Shown here one piece after another: positions 1 through 7,440 of a DNA stretch of 19,836 bases; positions within the stretch are counted from its first letter, which is position 1, and every line of letters starts with the position of its first letter. The translations under genes and the position numbers were made by a program. The stretch is taken from NCBI GenBank assembly GCA_049680295.1, contig JBAUHN010000317.1, positions 1 through 19,836 on the forward strand, read 5' to 3'. The notes beneath the pieces are model-generated. The model did not search any database and was not told the origin of the DNA. It saw only the letters and a program-made list of their open reading frames with translations. Source of the DNA: JBAUHN01 sp049680295 (GTDB taxonomy: Bacteria > Pseudomonadota > Alphaproteobacteria > Rhodobacterales > Rhodobacteraceae).

Positions 1-1
1 T

Positions 2-883
2 GATGCGGCCAGTTTTGGGGCTCGGTTTGTGGACCAGCATGGCCCCTGTGCCCCATCAATGGGCTGGCGCGTTGTTGATGCGCAAAAAGCGTTCGACCAT
101 GCCGTGTCCAAAGGTGCCACGCCCTACGACGGCGACGGCAAAGTGCTGGATGTGCCGGCGATTTTGGGCATTGGTGGCTCGCTTTTGTATTTTGTCGATC
201 AGTATTATGACACCAGCCCTTACAATGATGAATACGAATGGCTGACACAATCGAAACCCGCCGGTGTCGGGTTTTACTATCTCGACCACCTGACCCATAA
301 CGTGCACAAGGGAAACATGGACAAATGGTTCCGCTTTTACGCCGAATTGTTCAATTTCCGTGAAATCCGCTTTTTTGACATCGAAGGTAAGTTTACCGGC
401 CTGTTCAGTCGCGCATTGACGTCGCCATGCGGCCGCATCCGAATTCCGATCAATGAAGACCGCGGCGAGACCGGGCAAATCGTGGCCTATCTTAAAAAGT
501 ACAACGGCGAGGGTATTCAGCACATTGCAGTTGGCGCGCGCGACATCTATGCGGCGACGGATGAGATCGCGGAACGCGGTCTGAAATTCATGCCGGGACC
601 ACCTGCGGCCTATTATGATCTCAGCAAAACACGGGTCGCTCACCATGACGAACCGTTAGACCGGATGAAGAAACACGGCATCCTGATCGACGGCGAAGGC
701 GTGGTGGATGGCGGCGAAACCCGGATTTTACTGCAAATCTTTTCTAAAACCGTGATTGGTCCGATATTTTTCGAATTTATTCAGCGAAAAGGCGATGATG
801 GCTTTGGCGAAGGCAATTTCAAAGCTTTGTTTGAAAGCATTGAGCAAGAGCAGATTGACAGCGGAGAACTAATCCAGAGCTAG
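2..883 (+). CDS. hpd: 4-hydroxyphenylpyruvate dioxygenase, 5' end cut by window edge
   Basis: The product converts 4-hydroxyphenylpyruvate to homogentisate in tyrosine degradation, a cytoplasmic Fe(II) oxygenase reaction. The reading frame is open from base 2, so the gene enters from the left edge. About 293 residues are visible against roughly 360 for the family, so about 70 N-terminal residues are missing. The three iron ligands of the family can be placed: the first His in LDHLTHNV (near base 287), the His in GIQHIAVGARDI, and the Glu in FFEFIQRKGDD. The C-terminal GFGEGNFKALFESIE block, which forms the lid helix of HPPD, is intact. The gene ends 10 bases before the stop codon of the convergent gene at 894, with no room for a terminator between them. 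The identification is secure; only the start is unknown. Confidence 0.96.
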   Translation, partial: DAASFGARFVDQHGPCAPSMGWRVVDAQKAFDHAVSKGATPYDGDGKVLDVPAILGIGGSLLYFVDQYYDTSPYNDEYEWLTQSKPAGVGFYYLDHLTHNVHKGNMDKWFRFYAELFNFREIRFFDIEGKFTGLFSRALTSPCGRIRIPINEDRGETGQIVAYLKKYNGEGIQHIAVGARDIYAATDEIAERGLKFMPGPPAAYYDLSKTRVAHHDEPLDRMKKHGILIDGEGVVDGGETRILLQIFSKTVIGPIFFEFIQRKGDDGFGEGNFKALFESIEQEQIDSGELIQS

Positions 884-893
884 GGTCAAGACC

Positions 894-3551
894 TTAGCTT
901 TTGGGCATACTCAGAACAAGGTTCCGATTACCCTTTTTGTAGCTAAGTTCGCTGTCACCAATCGCCGACACCCGCCCACCGTCGATCCGGTCGCCGACCT
1001 GAACCTTTCGGTAGCGGCCGTTCGCCAGCCGTACCAGAGCCCGGCGGTTTGACGGTTTTCCATAGACGCCGATCAGGTTCACTTTGCGCAAATTCAATGC
1101 GTTGTTGATTGTTGCTTCGCGCGCGACAGAGGCTGTTGTCGGGATGCTGGGCTGGACGGTCCGAGGAGCCACAGAGGCCGCCGATGCAACACGGGTTTCT
1201 TCCTTGGGGGCTGCACGCACAGCACGTTGCACAATTTTGGCAAAGTTACTGGGGCGCGGATCGGGCCGGACCGAGGCTGCCACCGCACGTGCAGTTGCAC
1301 CCGCCAATGGATCAACCTGCGGCTCAGGTTGTTGTTGCGCTTCCAGAATGCTCATGACTGCGTTGTCGATGGCCGGTTGCGCAAGCGATGCAAGCGATGC
1401 CTGTTGTGCGGCTTGTTGGGCAGATTGTGGTCTTACACGCGGTCTGAGACCGGCAAGTTCGGTGCGTGTCAGACCGTCCAATGTCGCGCGTTCATTGTTT
1501 TCGATCAGACCACCGGGGCGCGTTTTAGGCCGGGTTTTGGCCAGAGCCGGGTCAGGTTGGCCGGTTGGGACATCCGCCTCTGGCCCGGTTTGCAACCGAA
1601 CAAATGTCGCTGGCGGCACCAAAGGTGGTTTGCCAAGAAAGACCGCAATCCCGTCTGGATTGATCGCCCCAGAAGCCGTTGGGACCACCAGTCCGCGTTG
1701 ATCGAGGGTGAAAATCGTGCCCGCTGGCGCAGGTGAGCTCATCACGGCGATTTCGCGGTCCGTACTTTGCGCCGCTATATCCGGCAAAGCGATCGCATCC
1801 TGGGTCAGGCTGATGGGGTCAATGCTGGTGATATACAGATCTTCAATTGATGTTTGAGACGGCGCTTGCGACACTTCGGGCGGCAGTGGCCAAATCCCGG
1901 TGACAGCGTATTGTGCGGCGATCTCATCTTCGGTCAGGGGTTCCGGCTCAACCGGTTCAATTGGCGCGCGCAGCGCGTCCAATACGGCATCGTCTTCGTC
2001 CGTCAGGCTGGGGTCGACCGATGCGGTGATAATGTCTGCGGGTTCACTGGCTTGCGGGATCACAGGTTCGGGAGCCGCAACTTCGGGGACTTCTGCAAAG
2101 GTGCGCGCCGGTTCACGCCCAAACAACCGCGCCAGCCCGTCGCCCAGATAGACCGAAGCCCAGGCTGCGATGGTTGCCATAAGCAGCAGCAATGCCACGG
2201 TCAACAGCAACCCAAGATACTTGGGCTTTCCGCCTATGACTTCGGCCTTGCGCGCGCCGAAAATCGTCATGCGCTCGGTCTCGGAGCGGGGCGAAGATAC
2301 CTCTGCATTTTCAGGCGTGGCCGTGGGTTCGGGCCGTTGGTTTTTCGCCTCTACCGGTGTTTTCGCGGGCTGAGGCTTTCGACGGCTCAGAAAGCCTGCT
2401 TTTTGTGCTGCGTCAGGCTTGGGCGTCGGTTTTGGAACAACCGGCACAGATGGTGTCGCAAGCTCTGGCTGAAGGGCCATGGGCGGGGCAGGGGGAATTT
2501 TGTCCGTCGGCGGCTTTGGCAGGACGGGGTCCACCGGGACGAGGATTTCACGATCTCGCACAGCGGCGCCAAGCGCGGCAGTTGGTTTGGGATCAGCCCG
2601 TTTTGACGCAAAACCTTCGATTTGCGGCGCACCACTTTTTTTCCCCGAATGGCCCGATGGGGTAAAGATCGCGTCAGCGGCCGCATCCAGTTCTTTAACG
2701 TCTGCAGGCTCATCCGGTTTGCCCTCTTTGAGGGGCAAAACAGGGGCGAACTCTTTCTTGGGCACGGGCGCCTGGCGTGACGGTCTAAACGTCAGAGCGG
2801 GCGTTTCTTTTTCGGGCCTTGGTTTTTTTGGCGGCTCTGGTTTGGGTAACGCGTCTTCGACGCCCAAATCATCGGCACTGTCGTCTGGTGCGGCAGGTGC
2901 TTCATCTTCGGCGTCGGTCTCTTGCTCGGTTGGCAAGGCAGGATCGTTGATCAGCCCGGTCGGGGCGTCGTCATCAGATACCACCGGACCGCTCGGCACG
3001 GTCACATCGCCGATCACGACAACGGCGATGCCATCGGGTTCAACGCTGTCATCCTCGCCCAGTAACGTCGCGGCATGGGTGGAGGGTCCAAAAAACGGCT
3101 CGCCCAGGAACGGCGCATCGCCGGGGGCCGCAACAAAGCTAACGGGATGAAACCGGTGTTCGGTCGCAAAGGCCTCGGCCTCGACCAGCGTCTCAAGGGC
3201 AACAGCGGCGATATGGGTCTTGGTTCCATCGGGCGATGTGTCATAGGCCAGATCATCAACCGCATAGGGGGTGGCCTGCTCAAGGGCGGCGCGGGCTGCC
3301 ACATCACGTGCGGTTTCATTCAGCCCGTCGGTCTCAATTGTCAGATAGCGGATTTGGTCGTTGGGAATGATGACTTTACAGCGCACACCGCCCGGTTCCA
3401 GCGACGACGCGGTCTTGCGCAGCATCGCCAGTTCACCGCTGAGATCGTCAACATCCAGACCATGTTGGCCAACCACACGCCAACCCCCTGCCGCACGGTG
3501 CAGCAGGCGAATACCCTCAATCGACAGAGACAACGCAAAATTTGGCTTCAT
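894..3551 (-). CDS. large single-pass membrane protein with GspL/PilM-like N-terminus and GspC/PilP-like C-terminus
   Basis: This 885-aa protein has a modular layout. Residues 1-160 look like the cytoplasmic actin-like domain of GspL/PilM proteins, with an early FALSLSIEGIRLLHR strand pair and a KVIIPNDQIRYLTI segment. Residues 190-440 are a Pro/Glu/Asp/Lys-rich linker. Residues 445-470 form one strong transmembrane helix (YLGLLLTVALLLLMATIAAW). A second low-complexity, presumably periplasmic, part follows. Residues 818-882 make a compact domain (NLIGVYG, RALVRLANGRYRKVQVGD, LSYKKGNRNLVL) like the homology region of GspC or PilP. I chose the ATG at 3551 rather than a start 16 codons upstream because AAAGAG lies 6 bases before it and the conserved fold begins there. 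No other secretion or pilus gene is in the window. The domain calls are inferred by eye; the protein could equally be an envelope-spanning protein of unknown function. Confidence 0.72.
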   Translation of the reverse strand: MKPNFALSLSIEGIRLLHRAAGGWRVVGQHGLDVDDLSGELAMLRKTASSLEPGGVRCKVIIPNDQIRYLTIETDGLNETARDVAARAALEQATPYAVDDLAYDTSPDGTKTHIAAVALETLVEAEAFATEHRFHPVSFVAAPGDAPFLGEPFFGPSTHAATLLGEDDSVEPDGIAVVVIGDVTVPSGPVVSDDDAPTGLINDPALPTEQETDAEDEAPAAPDDSADDLGVEDALPKPEPPKKPRPEKETPALTFRPSRQAPVPKKEFAPVLPLKEGKPDEPADVKELDAAADAIFTPSGHSGKKSGAPQIEGFASKRADPKPTAALGAAVRDREILVPVDPVLPKPPTDKIPPAPPMALQPELATPSVPVVPKPTPKPDAAQKAGFLSRRKPQPAKTPVEAKNQRPEPTATPENAEVSSPRSETERMTIFGARKAEVIGGKPKYLGLLLTVALLLLMATIAAWASVYLGDGLARLFGREPARTFAEVPEVAAPEPVIPQASEPADIITASVDPSLTDEDDAVLDALRAPIEPVEPEPLTEDEIAAQYAVTGIWPLPPEVSQAPSQTSIEDLYITSIDPISLTQDAIALPDIAAQSTDREIAVMSSPAPAGTIFTLDQRGLVVPTASGAINPDGIAVFLGKPPLVPPATFVRLQTGPEADVPTGQPDPALAKTRPKTRPGGLIENNERATLDGLTRTELAGLRPRVRPQSAQQAAQQASLASLAQPAIDNAVMSILEAQQQPEPQVDPLAGATARAVAASVRPDPRPSNFAKIVQRAVRAAPKEETRVASAASVAPRTVQPSIPTTASVAREATINNALNLRKVNLIGVYGKPSNRRALVRLANGRYRKVQVGDRIDGGRVSAIGDSELSYKKGNRNLVLSMPKS

Positions 3552-3724
3552 TCGATGCTCTTTAACGGTCAGGTGGGCACGACAACAAGAACGCCCCAAT
3601 CAAATCACAAGTTACAGCAGGTCTTTGCCGAGGGAAAGCAAAAGGCCATACAGGCATTCGTTTGGCGACCCGCAGGCCGCGCAAGGCCCCTTGAGGCCGC
3701 GTTGTTATCCGCAGTATTTGGTGG

Positions 3725-3760
3725 AATCGCGGCAATCCAAATCACAAGATTGCCGCGATT
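3725..3760 (-). terminator. perfect 13-bp stem-loop just after metY
   Basis: AATCGCGGCAATC and its exact reverse complement are separated by 10 bases, starting 7 bases past the metY stop codon. This position is typical of a transcription terminator for metY. The stem ends in A/T pairs, but no real U-run follows on the minus strand, so it may instead block 3' exonucleases or need Rho. Confidence 0.6.
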
Positions 3761-3767
3761 TCGAAGA

Positions 3768-5060
3768 TTAGCTGCTGGCTTTGCTCAGCGCCTGATCCAG
3801 ATCGGCAATCAGGTCGTCGGCATCTTCGGTGCCGATGGAAATCCGCACCACGCCGGGACCCGCACCTGCGGCCTCTTGCTGTTCGGTGGTCAGTTGCCGG
3901 TGGGTGGTTGAAGCAGAATGGATCACCAGCGACCTTGTGTCGCCAAGGTTCGCCACATGGCTGAAAATCTCCAGTGCGTTGACCAGTTTGACGCATGCGT
4001 CATACCCGCCTTTGACCGCAATAGTGAACAAACCACCTGCCCCTTTGGGACAAATTTTCGCGACACGGTCGTAATAGGGTGACGATTTCAACCCTGCGTA
4101 GGTCACATGGTCGATACGGTCGTCTTTTTCCAACCAACCCGCAATTTTTTCAGCGTTTTCAACATGGCGCTGCATCCGAAGCGACAGGGTTTCAGTGCCC
4201 ATCAACGTATAATGTGCCGCCTGCGGGTTCATCGTCATGCCAAGATCGCGCAGGCCAATGGCAATGCCATGAAAGGTAAACGCCAAGGGGCCAAAGGTCT
4301 CGTGGAATTTCAACCCGTGATAGGCGTCTTCCGGCTGGCTGAGCGATGGGAATTTATCGTTTGCGGACCAGTCGAATTTGCCCGAATCCACTACGCATCC
4401 GCCTGTTACAGTACCGTTGCCGGTCAGGTATTTAGTGGTGGAATGCACCACCAAAGTCGCACCATGTTCAATCGGGCGGCACAGATAGGGCGTGGCGGAT
4501 GTGTTGTCGACGATCAGCGGCAACCCCGCCGCATCCGAGATTTTCGAGATCGCATCCAGATCAGTGATGTAGCCGCCAGGGTTGGCAATTGATTCGCAAA
4601 AGACAGCGCGGGTGTTGTCGTCGATCGCCGCCTTGACGGCATCAAGATCATCGAAGTCGACAAATGTGGCAGACCATCCGAAACGCTGGATCGTTTTGCT
4701 GAACTGCGTCACCGAGCCGCCGTAAAGCCGGGTTGAAACCACAACATTCAGGCCCGGACCCATCAGCGGGAACAGAGCCATGATCTGGGCCGCATGCCCG
4801 GAGGAACAGCAAACGCCGCCAACGCCGCCTTCAAGTGTCGCGATGCGTTCTTGCAAAACCGCGACAGTGGGGTTGGTCAGGCGCGAATAAATATAGCCGA
4901 CTTCTTGCAGATTAAACAGCGCTGCTGCGTGGTCGGCATCGCGAAACACATAAGCTGTGGTTTGGTAAATTGGTGTTTGCCGGGCACCTGTCGCCGGATC
5001 AGGGCGCGCGCCTGCGTGGATTTGCAAGGTGTCAAAGCCGTAAGTTGGTCCGTCCGTCAT
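3768..5060 (-). CDS. metY: O-acetylhomoserine sulfhydrylase (O-acetylhomoserine aminocarboxypropyltransferase)
   Basis: This PLP enzyme of the Cys/Met metabolism family joins O-acetylhomoserine with sulfide to give homocysteine in methionine synthesis, in the cytoplasm. Its 430 residues match the OAH-sulfhydrylase subgroup, which is longer than the roughly 390-aa cystathionine enzymes. Visible marks are the N-terminal FDTLQIHAGARPDPATGARQ, the YSRLTNPT motif, Asp185 in PLIVDNTSATPY that pairs with the PLP nitrogen, and the Schiff-base Lys210 in VVHSTTKYLTGNG. The C-terminal RISIGTEDADDLIADLDQAL is also typical. AGGAGA lies about 7 bases before the ATG. The gene is 79 bases downstream of the glycosyltransferase gene on the same strand, so readthrough from it is possible. 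Use of succinyl- rather than acetylhomoserine cannot be excluded from sequence alone. Confidence 0.93.
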   Translation of the reverse strand: MTDGPTYGFDTLQIHAGARPDPATGARQTPIYQTTAYVFRDADHAAALFNLQEVGYIYSRLTNPTVAVLQERIATLEGGVGGVCCSSGHAAQIMALFPLMGPGLNVVVSTRLYGGSVTQFSKTIQRFGWSATFVDFDDLDAVKAAIDDNTRAVFCESIANPGGYITDLDAISKISDAAGLPLIVDNTSATPYLCRPIEHGATLVVHSTTKYLTGNGTVTGGCVVDSGKFDWSANDKFPSLSQPEDAYHGLKFHETFGPLAFTFHGIAIGLRDLGMTMNPQAAHYTLMGTETLSLRMQRHVENAEKIAGWLEKDDRIDHVTYAGLKSSPYYDRVAKICPKGAGGLFTIAVKGGYDACVKLVNALEIFSHVANLGDTRSLVIHSASTTHRQLTTEQQEAAGAGPGVVRISIGTEDADDLIADLDQALSKASS

Positions 5061-5139
5061 GGGAAATCTCCTGCTGCATATGATCGCGCATGGTTATTGG
5101 ATTGGTGCGGGTCGCACAAGAGACAGGGGCAGGCCGGTC

Positions 5140-6144
5140 TTAGCGCATCCAGAATCCGGCGGATTTGATTTGATTGCGGATCGCCTGTTCGCGGCGCGGC
5201 AGATTGGCCTGATCAAACAATGCACGGACTTTGTGGCCGCGGCCTTGATAAATAGTGCGCTTGATCGGCTCGTAGCCTTTGAGGATTTTTTTTAACTTAT
5301 TGGGCGCAGTCACCGCTTCGAGGGTTTCGACAACCTGATCCGAGCGTTGTGCATAAAGCAGCGGAAACGTCCTGTAATGACACGAAACTTCACCGTCCAG
5401 CAATCCGTCGGGAAGCGTATCGCGGCCACCGCCCAAGGCGTGTATCACCAGTGGCAGGGCGATCTGATCAAGCCAGGGGTCAAACACCTGCGCACAAAGT
5501 TCAACCGGCGGATCATCGCGGATCGCCAGAGCATATTTTAAGAACAATGAACCAAATTCATGCGGGCAGCGGTAAAAGAAGTAGCCGGCGTTGAAATACA
5601 GGTAGCGTTTCCAGTATTCGTCGGGTTCAGACAGATCCAGACTGCTGTCAAAATCCAAATCGAATTTGTCATATAGCGATTTCCACAGGCCTGCGTATCC
5701 GGGGCCGTACAGTTCCGGTTTGGGCCAGGTATTGTCGCGCCGCATTGAAGCCGTCGGGCGATCAAAGTCAAACGGCACTTGGGTCAGATCGCCTGTGATC
5801 AGCGTGTCCGTATCGAAAAATACGAACGGCTCGCCCTTTGGCAGGGCGAAAAGCATCTCGATCTTGTTGCCCTGTGGGTAGTCTGACCCGAAATGTTGCG
5901 ACTGAAAGGGGAGTATCTCGGCGCCCAAAGCTTCCAGACCCGCGCGGATGTCGACATCCCGGATGCTTGGGTTATTCGGCCAAAGCGGGCCTTGTTGCGG
6001 TTCAGCGATCAGCAGCCGCCCTTTGAAATCGGGGGCGCTGTGGCGTAATGAGGCTGCAAATAGCAAGGCTTCATAAGACAAACGCCCGTTTTGGCCGACG
6101 ACGACAATATTAAAGATGTGTGGTGGCTTGGTCTTTCTTGCCAT
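5140..6144 (-). CDS. GT-A-like glycosyltransferase family protein
   Basis: The 334-aa product has no signal peptide or membrane helix and is probably cytoplasmic. It starts with a nucleotide-sugar-binding-like strand (HIFNIVVVGQNGR), followed by LLIAEPQQG. It has a DxD motif at residues 111-113 (VFFDTDTLITGDL), the arrangement seen in metal-dependent GT-A enzymes such as GT8-like proteins. Downstream, YFNAGYFFYRCPHEFG and WLDQIALPLVIHALGGG resemble the acceptor-side NAG and DQ motifs of those families. The C-terminus is basic. The substrate cannot be named. No other cell-surface sugar genes lie nearby, and neighbourhood with metY may be incidental. The ATG at 6144 lacks a good Shine-Dalgarno sequence, but the conserved first strand leaves no later start. 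The gene is divergent from the secreted-protein gene at 6245, with a 100-base shared gap. Confidence 0.7.
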   Translation of the reverse strand: MARKTKPPHIFNIVVVGQNGRLSYEALLFAASLRHSAPDFKGRLLIAEPQQGPLWPNNPSIRDVDIRAGLEALGAEILPFQSQHFGSDYPQGNKIEMLFALPKGEPFVFFDTDTLITGDLTQVPFDFDRPTASMRRDNTWPKPELYGPGYAGLWKSLYDKFDLDFDSSLDLSEPDEYWKRYLYFNAGYFFYRCPHEFGSLFLKYALAIRDDPPVELCAQVFDPWLDQIALPLVIHALGGGRDTLPDGLLDGEVSCHYRTFPLLYAQRSDQVVETLEAVTAPNKLKKILKGYEPIKRTIYQGRGHKVRALFDQANLPRREQAIRNQIKSAGFWMR

Positions 6145-6230
6145 GAAGGTGCCCGCAGATCTATGATGTTTTAAGCCAACTATAGGTGGAATTTGTCGGG
6201 TTAGAAAGGCGTTTCGCGACGCCTGATTTC

Positions 6231-6237
6231 AAGAGGT
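6231..6237 (+). promoter_or_regulatory. ribosome binding site deciding the start of the 6245 gene
   Basis: AAGAGGT lies 7 bases before the ATG at 6245. The in-frame GTG at 6236 falls inside this site, so the ATG is the better start. Confidence 0.7.
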
Positions 6238-6244
6238 GTTCAAG

Positions 6245-6865
6245 ATGCTGGACTTAATATTTGCGATCATTGCCGCCGCCGCTCAAGGCGTATCAGGGGG
6301 TGGGTCTAATGGTGTTTCAACGCAAGCGATTGTTACGGATGATCCACAAGCGATTGAAAACGCACAAGTTGCTGTGGATGAGCAAGCCCCGGATGTTCCC
6401 GGCCAAACCGAGGCCTCACCGCCGACGGAGGTTCCATCACTGCCAAGCGTCAATGTCTCACCTTCGGCAAATGTGATTATCGGCGGCGTGACGGAACCAC
6501 AGATTCCAACAGGAAAATTCACCACGGCAACCGAAGTCAAACCGATCCTGTCAGTGACCAAAGACAATTGGGTCGCCGTGCGGGAATACGATGGCAAGGA
6601 TTTGGTCTATATCACCCATCTGTGGTCGTGGCGATGTGGGTTGGCTGCTGTGTCGATTTCGATCAACGATGAGCCGATGCAAAATTGGCCCTTGCCAGAA
6701 TGTCATCTGGACACGGCTGTCCCCAATGCGATTTTGGGCAGTGACGGATTGCCATATTTGACACTTCGGCTGCACTCGGTTGAGAAGGTCACCATTGGCG
6801 TCACCTATGACGATCTGACGACGGACAGTGCGGTGTATCTGCGTCAAAATGTGCTGTTGCCCTGA
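6245..6865 (+). CDS. small secreted protein of unknown function
   Basis: I do not recognise a named family. The 206-aa product begins with a hydrophobic, Ala-rich stretch (MLDLIFAIIAAAAQG) that looks like a signal peptide or membrane anchor. A Pro/Val/Thr-rich, low-complexity acidic spacer follows to about residue 90. The last 110 residues look like a compact beta-rich domain with two cysteines (Cys131 in WSWRCGLAAVS and Cys153 in PECHLD) that could form a disulfide in the periplasm. The start is set by AAGAGGT at 6231. The gene is transcribed away from the glycosyltransferase gene and has no clear terminator. Base composition matches its neighbours. That it is a real protein is likely; its role is unknown. 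Confidence 0.72.
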   Translation: MLDLIFAIIAAAAQGVSGGGSNGVSTQAIVTDDPQAIENAQVAVDEQAPDVPGQTEASPPTEVPSLPSVNVSPSANVIIGGVTEPQIPTGKFTTATEVKPILSVTKDNWVAVREYDGKDLVYITHLWSWRCGLAAVSISINDEPMQNWPLPECHLDTAVPNAILGSDGLPYLTLRLHSVEKVTIGVTYDDLTTDSAVYLRQNVLLP

Positions 6866-7017
6866 TGGAAACTGACCCGAGCCCGGATATGGTTTGAGGG
6901 TGCCCGGTTGGTGAAGCTGTGCCTATTTCGCGACTTTTTACGACAAAGATCGGCAAATGTGTCCATTTGGTCGCAAAATCCACCAGTTTCTAAGAAAAAT
7001 TTTGCATTTGAACGAAA

Positions 7018-7036
7018 ATGGTTAAAGATTACTTAA
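7018..7036 (-). promoter_or_regulatory. CtrA-type binding site
   Basis: Read on the minus strand, the sequence is TTAA-N7-TTAACCAT, an exact match to the alphaproteobacterial CtrA consensus TTAA-N7-TTAAC. It sits about 190 bases upstream of the small ORF and Hint-domain gene. CtrA is the phosphorelay regulator of motility, gene transfer agents and cell-cycle genes in this order. Binding is inferred from the motif only. Confidence 0.6.
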
Positions 7037-7072
7037 TGGTAGTGTGCGTGCCAGCTTGTTTGCCGATTTTCG

Positions 7073-7089
7073 CGGACCATTTGGGTCCG
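7073..7089. repeat. 6-bp inverted repeat in the leader
   Basis: CGGACC and GGTCCG are separated by 5 bases and would form a small stable hairpin in the presumed 5' UTR. No U-run follows on the plus strand, so it is not a standard terminator. Confidence 0.4.
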
Positions 7090-7202
7090 AGGTAGTCAAT
7101 AGCCTTCATCACCCTGGGTTCTTGAGTGTCTTCGGCAACAGAAAGGTCAGGTCCGGCGATATCAGCGCAGGGCATTGTGAAACTGGATTAACCTTTTGAC
7201 GA

Positions 7203-7218
7203 CCTGAATTGGATCAGG
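7203..7218 (+). repeat. small hairpin overlapping the presumed ribosome binding site
   Basis: CCTGA and TCAGG are separated by 6 bases. The right arm contains the AGGA-like element about 9 bases before the ATG at 7228, so the hairpin could mask ribosome access. The stem is short and could be chance. Confidence 0.3.
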
Positions 7219-7227
7219 ACATTGAAA

Positions 7228-7437
7228 ATGACGCAGAAAACGAAAGCCAGCTTTGGTAACATACCGGAAAATGGCCACAAGACGGACCAGCGCATTATGC
7301 CTGGGCCAAGTGAAACTCAACTTGGCGCCCCGGAGTTTGGCTGGCTGGCAAAGAGTGACCTGTCGTCCTTGTTGTCGCAATTTGATCCGGATCCGTCCAA
7401 ACCTTTGGGCGCCGCCGCTCGTAAAATCGTGGTCTAG
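7228..7437 (+). CDS. possible 69-aa hypothetical protein upstream of the Hint gene
   Basis: I do not recognise this ORF. It starts with MTQKTKASFGN, is rich in Gly, Pro and Ser, has no signal peptide or membrane helix, and ends in AAARKIVV. Support comes from context: it lies directly before the Hint-domain gene, and its stop codon is only 3 bases from the next ATG (TAGGGGATG). That spacing suggests translation of the second gene by termination and re-initiation. A weak AGGA lies about 9 bases before the ATG, inside a small hairpin. A TTG two codons upstream is an alternative start. It could be a chance ORF. Confidence 0.42.
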   Translation: MTQKTKASFGNIPENGHKTDQRIMPGPSETQLGAPEFGWLAKSDLSSLLSQFDPDPSKPLGAAARKIVV

Positions 7438-7440
7438 GGG

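Larger units (their letters stand above)
6866..7227. other. long intergenic leader without a gene
   Basis: This 362-base stretch lies between the secreted-protein gene and the small ORF at 7228. No convincing coding frame was seen on either strand. It holds an A/T-rich tract around 6990-7020, a CtrA-type box at 7018-7036, a CtrA-like half-site TTAACC at 7188-7193, and small inverted repeats at 7073-7089 and 7203-7218. It probably contains the promoter and 5' UTR of the downstream gene pair. Confidence 0.6.

Noticed and set aside
56..646. Minus-strand 196-aa ORF opposite hpd
   Set aside because: The plus strand carries an unmistakable HPPD with all iron ligands; this is its shadow.
1381..1400. 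Tandem 9-base repeat GCAAGCGAT x2
   Set aside because: It only encodes ASLASLA inside the low-complexity part of the large membrane protein and has no sign of independent function.
1854..2606. Plus-strand 250-aa ORF and other long frames opposite the 894-3551 gene
   Set aside because: These are antisense shadows of a Pro/Ala-rich, GC-rich gene, with Arg/Gly-rich nonsense composition.
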